Below are positions 20,622 through 31,800 of a stretch of 64,000 bases of DNA, piece by piece. The notes beneath the pieces were generated by a model. That model saw nothing but the letters and a program-made list of their open reading frames with translations. It was not told the origin of the DNA and ran no database searches. Source of the DNA: Arcuatula senhousia (taxonomy: Eukaryota; Mollusca; Bivalvia; Mytilida; Mytilidae); assembly GCA_963971305.1 (NCBI GenBank), contig OZ020305.1, positions 12,929,001 through 12,993,000 on the forward strand, given 5' to 3'. Position numbers and translations under genes: made by a program. The stretch's first letter is position 1; each line of letters starts with the position of its first letter.

Positions 20622-23600
20622 TCAAGTATCAGTATATTGAATGTATTGTGATTGTGCTTTGGCTACTTTTCTGTGTTCTATTGCTAATGTCTTTGGACAC
20701 TTCATTTCACACCAGCTGATTGGATCCATATTGGCACCTAAAAAAAAAATAAGTAACAATCATTTTACCTGTCTAAATTTTTTAACCGTCTGCCCTTTCA
20801 TACAAATTTCCTGCATTCTCAGAAACCTTACATAAGAATGTTTTAAAATTTGGTAGGGTGGTTTATTATGACATTCATTATGACAAACTGTACATCTACT
20901 ACAACTTTAGACCTGTCAGACTTCTACTTCCTGTTTGGGACTGGACCAATATGAGAATTTACATTAAATTTTCTGCCAAGTTGTACATGAGAATGATTTA
21001 AAATTTGGTGGAGAAGTTCAGTATGACAAACTGTACATCCCAAGCATTTATCAGACCCGTCATTTCTCTTGGGTTAGAGCATACAAAATGCTTTATGGCT
21101 TCCAGTCATGTTTCTTCCTGTTGTTTTCATTTGTCCTTTAGACATATTTTGTGGTTGCCCTTTTCAGACTTATGACAATAGAATCCCATTGGAACCTATT
21201 TGCTTTTAAAGAATCAATTATCTACCTTAGGTTTTTCAGTACTGTCTTAGACATTTATGTGTATTGAATTTTAGCTTATTAACTTACCTGCTTCACTTGT
21301 AGCCATAACAACACCCAATTCATTCTCTGCTGTGGTCAGTAAATAAGAATGTGCATCTCCTAAGGAAAGCTAAACAATAGTCAAGGAAAATCATTTACAC
21401 AGAACAAGCAAAATTACTTACTGTAAACGTGGAAATTTTCATGGGGTGATATTTTCGTGTTTTTGTGAATGTAACGTTTTGCGCGGGGGATAAGTTAGGG
21501 TTTCTTTAATTAATTTCAATCATGTACTTGGGAAATAAACCGTTAGTGTGGGAGATATTTTCGTGGATATATTCTTATTGCAAATTTAGTGAAAATAACC
21601 CCTAGGCAAAAAATGTCCATGTTTACAGTATGATTTATTAACAGAAGCAATTCCATGATTGTGTATTACAGAAGCAATTCCATGATTGTGATTATCATCA
21701 TCATGCAAAAAAGTAAAAGGGCTTTACTTTGGTGGCTAATACTAAAGAACAATTACAATGAATAAAAGTATGTTTTTCCATTTTCTTGTGAAATGTACCA
21801 GTATGTATAAATAATTTCCTTTATTTGTTTTCGAAAATTACTTTATATAACAATGAAAATCTTCTTTTTCAAGGAGATTACAAATATTGTGGTTAGATTG
21901 ACCCACAAACAGTCATGACAGTTCCTTATTGAGTATATAATATATGTGAAATAATGTTCATATCAAATAGCAACATGTTATACAAGTACTTTCAAAGTAA
22001 ATAAGTCAGATGTAAAAAGGATACAACTCTTGCCACAATGATATCCCCTGGTCTAAAACATTTGTACATCTCCACCTAGATAAAAAGAAAAAGGAAAAAT
22101 GTTAGTTTTTTCTTTTTATAGTTAACATTTCATGCATCTGTGAGCTTTTGAGTTCGATTATAAAAAGTTACTATTTTTTGCTATATTTCTTTCTTGTGGC
22201 AATGTGTATGCTTCATAAGTTTTCTGTTCTTGTATTATGATATGCATAAAAAAATATTTAAAACCTTGCCAAAAGTTATTTTCTTTGTCCTTTCAATTTT
22301 TTGGGCAAGATGCTGATTGTTGTAATGAGTATTAATGTACAAAAGAAAGTCATACCATTTTAATACCTATTTGAAAACTGCTTGCTTGCTAATTTGTTAT
22401 TATTTTATTTTTAGATTCTAAAAAATTATTATGAATATTGGTAGACAAAAGGCAGGTCTTATACTGCTTATATTTTACATGCTTTTATCTATTCCAATTT
22501 TTTCAAAAAGTTTCTTCCCTGTTTTTCTTAAATTCAATGGTCAAACTCCCAAACATTATGAGGGGAAGAGTTTCCTGCTAATATGTACAACTATATATGG
22601 TGTTCTTATAACATACCAAGTTTTGTTAACTTTGGTTGAAAAGTTATGAAGGAATTGAGCAAGAACAATGATTCATTAGGATTTTGTTGAAACATCCTTC
22701 CATAAATTATCCTTGTTCAAAGGGAAGTAACAACTACAAAATTTTGATTCTCAAAATTTAAATTTCCTAGTTATATGCACAACTAAATTAGGTGTACTTG
22801 ATACATATAAGGTTTCATTAAATTCTTTTCTTTAGTTTCTGAGGGTTTTAGTAAAATAACTTTGTGATGGTCCAGCAGGGTAAATGAAAATATGACTCCC
22901 CACAAAAAAGGGGGGCCAAATTCTTCTTTAATGTTTCTGAATTGCCACTTGATTGTGGGCTGTGTCGCGTACACTTATTCCATATCTAATTATTTTCAAT
23001 TTTTCTTTTTTTTCAAACTTACTTTGTCTTTTTCTGTTGCTCTGACATCTTCTTTTCTACAAGCAGACCAAAAATAATGTAAGGAAATTCTAAGTCATAT
23101 ATTTTTTAATAGTTTAGGAAACAAATAGACATTATAACAATACTCAAACTTTTCAGAATCAAAACTTATTTTAGCACAAAACATAAGAACAGTGCAATTT
23201 ATAATAAACATAGTATATACAACAAGTAAATGTGTATCATGTACAACAAAATGTCTGCTGTTTCATTGTGGATTTTATTGAAATAGCCCTGGTCCCTGAT
23301 ATTGATAGATCCTGATCTGGATATACATACCTAATTTGTCCTCTGAATGGCTCTTGTAATGCTGTTTTGCCAACACTGAGTATGTGGCATTTGCAAAATC
23401 TGGGATTAACATTTGTTACCTTAAAAAAAGAACAGGAATTTAATGAAAATTTCATAAAAAACTATCGACTTTGTTTCAAATACATGGAATTGCCAATCAG
23501 TAAATTAGAATGGTTGTCTTCCATGGAAGACGTATGTCGCCTGCATCTTAAAATATTTGATAAACAGGAAGTAGATGAGATACAGGCATAAAGATGCTAT

Positions 23601-26600
23601 ACACCATAAAGTACTAGAGGAAGCTAAAATATTAAGAGGTTGTGACATGAAGTTGCCTGGAAAACTGCAATGGAAATTTTTGTGACGCTGCAATAAGCAG
23701 GATGCAGGATGACAGATAGTGTCAAAGTTACTCCTATATGTGGCTTTGCAACATGTTGCAGGCGACATAAAAAACTCACATGTAAGGTTTATCTATACAA
23801 ATCAAACAAAAGGGCTAATATTTAACCTTTTTGGAAGTTAAAGCATAAAATAAACTACACATTTGTAACATTTCTTAGTAAAGCAGAGCAGCCTATAAAG
23901 AAATCATTTTTACTTAACTTTTAAGTGTTTTACCAAGGCATTTTATTTCTGTTTTTCAAATCACAAATCACTCTTTCATGTGCAAGGCATTACATTCTAA
24001 CATACATTTATATGAAATGTTCGCTAGGGGTATACATTTTTGTACAAGCTTTTATCAAGGTACACCGCGAACAGAACCTACTCTTGCTGTGACGATGGCA
24101 TCAACTGAAGGTACTACATTCTGTTGAGCAGAACTTACCCTGGCTGTGACGATGGCATCAACTGAAGGTACTACATTCTGTTGAGCAGAACTTACCCTGG
24201 CTGTGACTATAGCATCAACTGAAGGTACTACATTCTGTTGAGCAGAACTTACCCTGGCTGTGACGATGGCATCAACTGAAGGTACTACATTCTGTTGAGC
24301 AGAACTTACCCTGGCTGTGACGATGGCGTCCACTGAAGGTACTACATTCTGTTGAGCAGAACTTACCCTGGCTGTGACGATGGCATCAACTGAAGGTACT
24401 ACATTCTGTTGAGCAGAACTTACCCTGGCTGTGACTATAGCATCAACTGAAGGTACTACATTCTGTTGAGCAGAACTTACCCTGGCTGTGACGATGGCAT
24501 CAACTGAAGGTACTACATTCTGTTGAGCAGAACTTACCCTGGCTGTGATGATGGCATCAACTGAAGGTACTACATTCTGTTGAGCAGAACTTACCCTGGC
24601 TGTGACGATGGCATCAACTGAAGGTACTACATTCTGTTGAGCAGAACTTACCCTGGCTGTGACGATGGCATCCACTGAAGGTACTACATTCTGTTCTATA
24701 TTCCTCTTCACTATTATAACAATCTGTAATATAAATACATTATAAACACATTTGACCCACACTTAATCGATCTTTGGCAACGTGACGGGTGTGCTATTGC
24801 AAGCAGGAACTGCTTACTCTTCCGGAGCACCTGAGTTAACTCTGGTTTCGACTTGAGTTCGCGTTGCTGAAGCGGTTTTGTTGTTATGTGTGTGTGTGCT
24901 TTATGTTGTTATGTGGTTTGTTTTGTTGTGATGATTTTTTGTCTGCCGGTTTTGTCTTTGTCTTTACGGTTTTATGATACTGATTACCCCTTTGGTACAT
25001 CTTTGCTTCTCTTATATCAGTTTTATATTTATTCTTTTCTGTGACATAAATAATGATTTTTTAAATCTATTAGAATAAAATGTCATGCACGTACATGAAA
25101 AAAAATGTAAAATTGTATGATATAAATAATGAATTTTAAATATTTTAGAATAACATACATGTACATGAAAAAATGTAAAAAAATAGCATTTGAATTCGCA
25201 TTGCTGATTGCAGTTTAGTTAGTATACTGTTTCAATTTTGATCTAATAACTGATCAAATCAATCAGAATCATATCCTTAACTAAAACTGAAAATGATCTA
25301 CACAAAAAAAAAAAAAAAAAAAAAAAAAATATATAAAAAAAAACATTTTGGGGACATCATCATACAAATAACAATACTGACATTTTTATGTTCTTTATTA
25401 CCTGTCCATCTTCTGTTTTGTCAGTTTTAAGATATCCTGCAAGACTTGAGTAAATAAAACCATTTCTTTGATATGTTCCATTTCCTGCTGTGGTGCCATC
25501 TTCAACAGTACATATTCTTTGTCCTACCAAGTATTTTAATAAAATCAATTGATAAAACATTACAGAATACATTCATCTAATACAAAAACTCCTGATTTTT
25601 TGTGTGATTGTTTTACCCAACAAGGCTTCCACAACTGCATAACAAATTATATGCACCTATCATACCCACAATCGACATTAATCCGCTGTTTAATCATGTA
25701 GCCTTTGCATTCAACCAACCACAACACATGTACCATACAAATTAACAATTTTAAGTTGTGTTATTAATAAGAAGCTCTATTGGTTACAGCACTTAAGCAT
25801 GATCAGCTTACTTCTCCCCATCTTCTGGAGCACCTGAGTCCACTCTCCTTATGACCAGGCATGGGGCGATCGAATTACATTGCAATGTAATGCATTGAAT
25901 TACCATTACTTTGAGAAAAGTGGCATTGAATTACCATTACCATTACAAGGATTTTGAAAAGAAATGCATTGAATAACCATTACCTTAGCTAAGTAATGCA
26001 TTGGATTACCATTACATTTTTATGTTCCGTTAACTTTGTTTGCAACATCCATCATACCTTAGTTTTAATTTGAAGCCATTTAATTTTGACACAAGAGTTG
26101 TTTTGACACTCAGCGGAATAAGTTGTTTTTACAACAGGGTAAAAAGAAAACATTTAATTATTTTGTGTTTGTATGGCTTCTCTTCAAATTTTTAAGATCA
26201 ATATGTTTATGATTTCAGAATTTCATACCCGTAGCCAGGGGGGTTCGAGGGGTTCGGACGAACCCCCCCCCCCCCCTTGGGAAAAAAAAAATGAATATTA
26301 TAGGTAAAAACAAGCTGAAATTTGGTTAAGCACAATAAAAAAAAGAAATATTTTGCAAATCGAACCCTAAATTGAACCCCGCTACAAAAATTCTGGCTAC
26401 GGGTATGAATTTGCTATATATTTTTGAAAATTTTACTTGCCCTTCTTCATTTTAACATTTAATAATACTAATGCAATGTAATATATTTGTAATTCATGAA
26501 TTACATGCATTTTTGAGAACATTTACTAACATTTGCATTACCCCATGCCTGCTTATGCGGTGAACTAATGTCTTCAGACGTATCACCTAAACTATCAAGA

Positions 26601-26961
26601 TCAAGATTATGACTCGATATCTGTTTTCTGGTGATATTGTTTTTTTTATGTTGTGTGTTTCTTTGTGCTGTTTTTGTTCATGTTAACTGGTTAAGTCGTT
26701 GTTCTTTCGGATTTTTGACACTTGAATGTCCCATTGCATTCATTGGTGCCTGCCTCTTTGCTTGTTTTGCCTTTTGGTAGAAGGGTCTTCAGAAAATATT
26801 TTTACATCGATGAACAATATTTTTACAACTACAGGTAAATAATGGTAATGCCAACAGATTAAATAAAAACAAGTCTTTAGCTGGGGCCTTATTTTAAGAC
26901 TCTTAAACAGATAAATGTGTATCTTTTTTTCACCTGGTACACAAATCCTGGGCGCTGACAT
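20622..26961 (-). CDS. EXOSC1: EXOSC1/CSL4, RNA exosome cap subunit, eight coding exons
   Basis: S1-type RNA-binding cap subunit of the 3'-5' RNA exosome in nucleus and cytoplasm. Exons in transcript order: 26961-26934, 25523-25402, 24723-24652, 23419-23331, 23056-23023, 22075-22025, 21369-21288 and 20737-20622. Phases agree and the total is 594 nt, 197 residues, against about 195 in human. Diagnostic segments: MSAPRICVPGQRICTVEDG (exons 1-2), FIYSSLAGYL, VPSVDAIVTAR with VTNVNPRFCKCHIL (S1 domain), KEDVRATEKDK, YKCFRPGDIIVARV, LGDAHSYLLTTAENELGVV and PISWCEMKCPKT at the C-terminus. The start is the ATG at 26961. Two oddities: the end of exon 3 is the first unit of an 11-copy, 57-bp array in which the splice donor is repeated, and intron 6 is U12-type. 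The 3' UTR abuts a pearl-like element. Confidence 0.93.
21370..22024 (-). other. U12-type (minor spliceosome) intron, EXOSC1 intron 6
   Basis: The donor reads GTATCCTTTT (22024-22015), matching the U12 consensus RTATCCTTT rather than GTRAGT. The branch site TTCCTTGAC at 21388-21380 matches the U12 consensus TTCCTTRAC, with its adenosine 11 nt from the 3' end of the intron. There is no strong polypyrimidine tract next to the CAATTG-like acceptor region. All three features are typical of AT-AC-class GT-AG U12 introns. Confidence 0.85.
21419..21630. mobile_element. MITE with TACTGTAAAC termini inside EXOSC1 intron 6
   Basis: TACTGTAAACGTGGAAA at the left is complemented by TGTCCATGTTTACAGTA at the right. 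The interior has TTTTCGTG phrases similar to the TACCGTA elements at 7534 and 39002. Confidence 0.55.
22090..23000. other. EXOSC1 intron 5, no RNA or gene seen
   Basis: A 72-codon open frame near 22431 has a hydrophobic stretch but no homology. Its 3' half resembles another phrase in the same intron, so it is probably repeat-derived. Confidence 0.4.
24062..24695 (-). repeat. 11-copy, 57-bp minisatellite founded on EXOSC1 exon 3 and its splice donor
   Basis: Each unit on the EXOSC1 strand encodes QNVVPSVDAIVTARVSSAQ (19 residues) and stays in the EXOSC1 frame. Unit 1 is the genuine exon end. The exon-intron boundary AGG|GTAAGT, with the first 18 or so intron bases (TTCTGCTCAACAG), is copied with it, so units 1-10 each carry a strong donor. 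The last unit has AGA|GTAGGT and diverges into ordinary intron. Units differ at only a few positions (for example IIT for IVT once), which suggests recent expansion or homogenisation. Confidence 0.93.
24768..25015 (+). mobile_element. Penelope-like tail copy, EXOSC1 intron 2
   Basis: Matches the tail of the element at 13800-15113 in the opposite orientation: GGGTGTGCTATTGCAAGCAG, CTCTTCCGGAGCACCTGAG, and the end GATTACCCCTTTGGTACA. Confidence 0.65.
25303..25329. repeat. Poly-A tract
   Basis: About 27 consecutive A residues, followed by ATATAAAAAAAA, in EXOSC1 intron 2. It could be the A-tail of an old retroposon, but no body is recognised. Confidence 0.6.
25856..26551. mobile_element. hAT-like MITE
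   Basis: The ends CAGGCATGGGG and CCCCATGCCTG are inverted. The flanking octamers CTTATGAC (25848-25855) and CTTATGCG (26552-26559) agree at six of eight positions, as expected for an old hAT 8-bp target duplication. The interior repeats ATTGAATTACCATTAC. Confidence 0.6.
26226..26405. mobile_element. MITE with TACCCGTAGCCAG termini nested in the hAT MITE
   Basis: Exact inverted ends TACCCGTAGCCAG and CTGGCTACGGGTA surround a G/C-tract-rich centre (GAACCCCCCC, GAACCCCGCTAC). Confidence 0.65.
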
Positions 26962-27947
26962 CTTGGATTGTTCTAAATTAGGATGTAAAACAAAATTATC
27001 ATATTATTTTTGAAATGCGATTTTACTTCTTAATTTTACCTTAAAAGTTTCAAATTGTCTCTATCTAACATTTTCTGTTATGAGTTATACTTTCTGATCA
27101 TGAATATTTAACAAGAATTGACAAATGTCTAGGTTTGTTTCAAATATTTTCCCCTAGTTTCAAAATAGACTCTTCCCTTTGAACTTCCTGTTTTACTTTC
27201 ACTTTTACTTTTGAGACTGGTTGCTGTCTATTTTTTTTTGTATCTAATATGGCAAAATCATTTGATTTGGCTGAGGTACTCTGTCTCTAAATTTAAACGT
27301 GATGGCTTTTTGCGCGCTAGACCCATGAGATTCAGGTCTTTTTTTAACGTAAAAGAAATTTAACAGTTTAACCTTTAAGAACTGTCAGCCAAATTTGCTG
27401 CACATGTGCAAATGAGTTAAAGTCCTGAAAAATGTTACCAATTTCCAGAATTAACAGTCAAAGAAATTTTCGTTCGATGAATTAAGTTTTTGTATCGCAA
27501 TACTTTCCAAAATGCAAGTAGAAGGTCGCAAAACATATAGTTTGTCAGAAAAGTGTATCGTTATACCCTTAGCGAGGGGTGGCGTCATTGTCTTTTTCAC
27601 ACAAAACTAAGGGGATAAATGGCGCAATTGTACTGAAATTAGCATATTTTCAATTTAAGCGTCACAACATGCTGCATTGCTTCATCATAATTGCAGAAAA
27701 CATTCAAATTAGTTTTGTTTTGCAACATGCAATTATTCTGTACTAATTTGCCACAATAGTCTTATTTGAACATATGACCTGATTTAGGGCCAAAATAGGC
27801 TGTTTTCTTGAACCTACTTCTTTATAGTTATCTGGTTTTAAATAAAAATTTTCATTTAGCCATTGTTATTTTGAGTGTGGCTGGTAATTTCAAACCATTT
27901 GAAGCTTTGGTTGAGTCCAGTTGGAGAAAAAAATACAATTTGCTCTA
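26962..27947. promoter_or_regulatory. Candidate shared promoter region between EXOSC1 and FRA10AC1
   Basis: The EXOSC1 start codon is at 26961 on the minus strand, and FRA10AC1 exons begin downstream on the plus strand, so the pair is divergent. No TATA box or CpG-rich patch is evident. A possible but unproven FRA10AC1 first exon is ATGGCAAAATC at 27249-27275, followed by GTACTC. Confidence 0.3.
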
Positions 27948-28306
27948 CAGTACACCAAGAGACTTTCCATGACTGAACACTGACATAGACATTCCCACTC
28001 TTTTGGTGGTAAGGATTAACTTTTCACAGTAGTTGGTCTAATTAGGGGTCATAAAAACCCAGGTGGCCTAACTATTCTTGGTGAAATTTTTACCTGCACA
28101 GGATATGAGCAATAGAATTGCAATAGGTTATTTTTATGACAGGAAAACATCAATAGGATTAAAGGTCGTAAACCTTGACCAACACAGCAGTTTTATTGCC
28201 CTTTGTAGGTCTGACTTAGTGGTATCATGTCAGTAGTAGAAGGACTAAAGTATTATGTTTTATGTCTATGTCAGTGTTCAGTCACGGAAAGTCTCTTGGT
28301 GTACTG
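27948..28306. mobile_element. Tc1/mariner-like MITE
   Basis: Inverted ends of about 45 bp start CAGTACACCAAGAGACTTTC and are flanked on both sides by TA (27946-27947 and 28307-28308), the Tc1/mariner target duplication. The interior has no transposase. Confidence 0.75.
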
Positions 28307-28308
28307 TA

Positions 28309-28883
28309 TTACCACTTACTGACTTAGCGGACCAAATCTGCCAAATCAAAGATGTTAAAGGAGCTACATTTTTGTGGCTAAAACATCACATACATATTTT
28401 TATTCATTAATCATAAATAACATTAAATGAAAAACAGCACTACATATGTAAGAAGCACAGGCAAAAAAATGTAAAGAATCAGCATGGCATTGCATAAGTA
28501 ATATTACAGCACATGCAAAACATATACACATTTTACCACCACAATTCGAAATACAATACACAGTCAGCATCATTTAACTTAAAAGAAAACAAGAAACACT
28601 AAACAGTGCAAAGTATAGTGGACTAACTGTAAAACATCTATAATACAGATGATAAACAGTAAGGCACCTATAAAGGGCACTTCCATGAGTGTTAGCTACC
28701 CTGAATTGACAGGTTTGACTGTACATGTATAAATCACTGGCAGATTTAGATGAGGTTTCTGAAGAATTTTACTGTCAAGAACGTTTTTATCCTACACTCT
28801 TTGTGACCCCCCCCCCACTTTGAAATTTTTTGGATCCACCCCTGTAAAGTCTATTATTTTTTTGTTGTTTTGTTTTTGTTTAG
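28309..28883. other. Non-coding stretch upstream of FRA10AC1 exon
   Basis: AT-rich. At about 28800-28850 lies a fragment (TTTTTGGATCCACCCCTGTAAA) of the CAGGGGCGGATCC MITE family seen whole at 63726. No gene is recognised. Confidence 0.4.
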
Positions 28884-31800
28884 ATTCACCAAGGAGGAGG
28901 ATATGGATCTGAGTTTGATCTTGACTCCGATGCTGAAAGAAGAAGGTAAGTGTAAAAAGTAGAGAGGTACCAATGGAGCATTGGAATGTCAAAAGTCAAA
29001 GAAAATATTAGTTAACATATATAACAAGAACAGCACAAAGAAACACACAACCTAAAAACATATGTAGCAACTGAATAGCAATCAATAATGCGAGTTTAAG
29101 TTGTAACCAGAGTGAGCTATGGATGTTTGAAGTTAAAGCAATTGCATTTTAGATCAAATTCAATGAGTGTGTGTTTTTCAGGTTTCGTATTGCCTGGAAA
29201 AAAATAGAGTAGGTTTATACTGACTTACCGGTAGGCATTTTTTCACCTTGAGTGATTATGGGGACTAGATCTTAGAGTGTTTTATATGGCAAAAAAGGTT
29301 CAAATGAAAATCTAGGGTAGGTAGGGAAACCAGAAAGACACATACTTTTTATTTGGCCTTGCCAAACATGCCATACTAAATATTTTATAAAATTGGGTAA
29401 GGCAGAAATTTTTAAAACTTTGAACCAACATGCAAATAAAATTCAGTCAGACAGATAAAAAAAATCTATTTTGTCAAGTCTTGTTTTCCATGCATAAACA
29501 TATCAATTTAGGGGCATATCCTATCTTTTTAATCTGTTTTAAAAGTGATAATTGTATGCTTGTATATTACATGTATGTCCAACATTCTCAGTGGAGTTAT
29601 TGAAGATGTGTTAAAGACATGAAATAAGAATGTGACCATGTTTAACATTTTAGGGAAAAAAGGAAGGATCTGCTGCCCATAAAGAAGAAATCGAGTGAAA
29701 AAGTAGCAAATAAACGACAGCTAGAAGAAGAATATAGCAAGTATGCACTTTTCCCCATTTCCAAATTTCAATATCATTTTGTTTTGATAATGGTGCTCTT
29801 CATATTCTTGTTTAATATTCAGCTATTCAACATTTGGATAGAGTGTACCGTTTTTTGAGTCTAATTAATAACAGGTGTTGAATACTGTGGTTTCATTATT
29901 ATTAGTGAGGCATCAATATTTATAGCTTTCGTGGTTGTCCTTGGCCTACAAAATGGGATACCCCATGAAAAGGAAATTTAGCATTGATATGTATGCTGCA
30001 GACTTCAGATCCAGAGTCCACAAACTGATCCTTACCACAGTAAAAGAAACGTTTGAGTTGTAGCAAAATTTATTGCCTGGAATTTTGTTGTAATTTTGAT
30101 TATTCATAGACAAATCTTACTTTAGATTGTTTGCCTGACACTTTCATAACTTTGTTATAATGTATTTTGTTATTTTAAATTGTTTTATGTACTAAATAAT
30201 AATATGTTTCTTTCTTTATAGAGAAGAATGGAAGAATCAAAGATTTCATGTCCTGAGTATGGATGCTGTATCCTTTAATACATGTATGCTGATTGATCAT
30301 AAAATGGAACATGAACAGAAAATAAATTTACAAGAAAAAATCGTAAAATTCACACCTCTTGGTTTATACATTTACCCTGTATTGGCCTTTTCCATTGTCT
30401 TTAATTTTAGACTTGTAACTCAAATTTGAATTTCTTTAATTAGAAAATAAACACAAGATCAAGCATGTTTAAAACTTACCGTACATTTAAACACTTTTTG
30501 GAATCTTAAATTGGGCTTTGCTCGATTATAGGTTCCAAGCACTTTGAACACTCTGCACAGTAATCCAGCAGATCAGAACATCTGCGCAGAAAATGTTCTG
30601 TCTGTTCCATCTGAAGAGTTGGTGTAGTTGGAACAGTTACAAAACCAGATGGTGGCCATTAAAACAAATGAGTAAAAAGAAATTATTTATTAGACTGTTT
30701 GTTTCACTTCTTATTAGCAAAAAATGAAGAACAAAGCTTAAAATTTATATTTTTTTTGTTATTCACAAATGCGAAAGTAACATTGAGCGTTTATTTGTCA
30801 AATTTAGGGTTAAATGAATTTGAATTTAATTAGGCACTTCCTGTTCTGTAACTGCTCCATTATGTTTTATAATCAGTGTTCCACAGAACAAACAGAACAT
30901 GTTCTGCACAGCCTTGGTAATTAAAAAATAAAGCTCTACTAATTGAACAATTATTGTTTTCCTGACATTATAAAAAGTTTGCCAGACACAAGAAATATAT
31001 AAATGATTATATGCTGTACTATGGTGGATCAAAAGCTGACTTTCAAAGAGACAGGTATGATTTAACAAACTTAATGTAGTTACAGAATGCACTATTTCTG
31101 TTAAAAAAAAGTTTTTTGGATAGAGGATAGAAATTCAGGGTACCATGTCATAAAGCAATCACTAATTATTGTGCTTGATATTCCATGCAAGTTAAATGGG
31201 CTTTCACATTAAAGCTAACATTCACTTTATGAAACGCCACCCAGGACACTGAGTCTTATAAATTAAGTGTAAGATGGGTCAACTCTTACATCTGTTCTCT
31301 GCCATTTACTGTTAATTCATAATACATACTCCATCCACTGGATAATTGATTACAGGTCTTGTGCAATCTGTAACTTAAAAATCTGAACATGGCATCTTTG
31401 TGAAATAGTACTTTTTAAAAATGTTCACTTCACTTTTTCAGAATGGTCTTATTCAAAAAAGAATTTTTCATTGGCATGTTTAAAAATCTGTAAAATTGCT
31501 ACTCAATAATTAAGTTGTTGACTTTCAAAGGTGAAAATATAACTTATGGGTATTAAACTTGTTAATGCAGTGGACAGTTCCTGAATTTTATATTATACAT
31601 CAAACTAATGATTTAATGTACATTTCAGTTCTAAAGATAAAAGAGACATAGATATCATAAGAGAAAATCACAGATTTTTGTGGAATGAAGAAGATGAAGC
31701 AGAAGAAACTTGGTAACTTAGTTCAATATTTCCCATTTTGTGTTCTTTGTACAAAGCATATTTCTGATTCTCTGACAACAATCGCTGGTCTATGAATAAA

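Larger units (their letters stand above)
25775..26755 (+). mobile_element. Penelope-like tail copy split by a hAT MITE, EXOSC1 intron 1
   Basis: The degenerate phrases CTTCTGGAGCACCTGAGTCC (about 25830) and TTTCGGATTTTTGACACTTG (about 26706) match consecutive parts of the tail family. The middle is interrupted by the insertion at 25856-26551. Confidence 0.5.

Noticed and set aside
22431..22649. A 72-codon frame with a hydrophobic N-terminus as a small membrane protein gene.
   Set aside because: It is inside an EXOSC1 intron, has no homology, and resembles nearby repeat phrases.
24055..24762. A 235-codon minus-strand open frame as a stand-alone repeat protein.
   Set aside because: Its upstream part is intron, with a clear acceptor ATTACAG at 24730-24724, and its units are EXOSC1 exon 3 copies.
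27249..27275. FRA10AC1 first exon starting MAKSFDLAE.
   Set aside because: Phase fits, but there is no sequence similarity to support it and the donor GTACTC is weak; kept only as a candidate.
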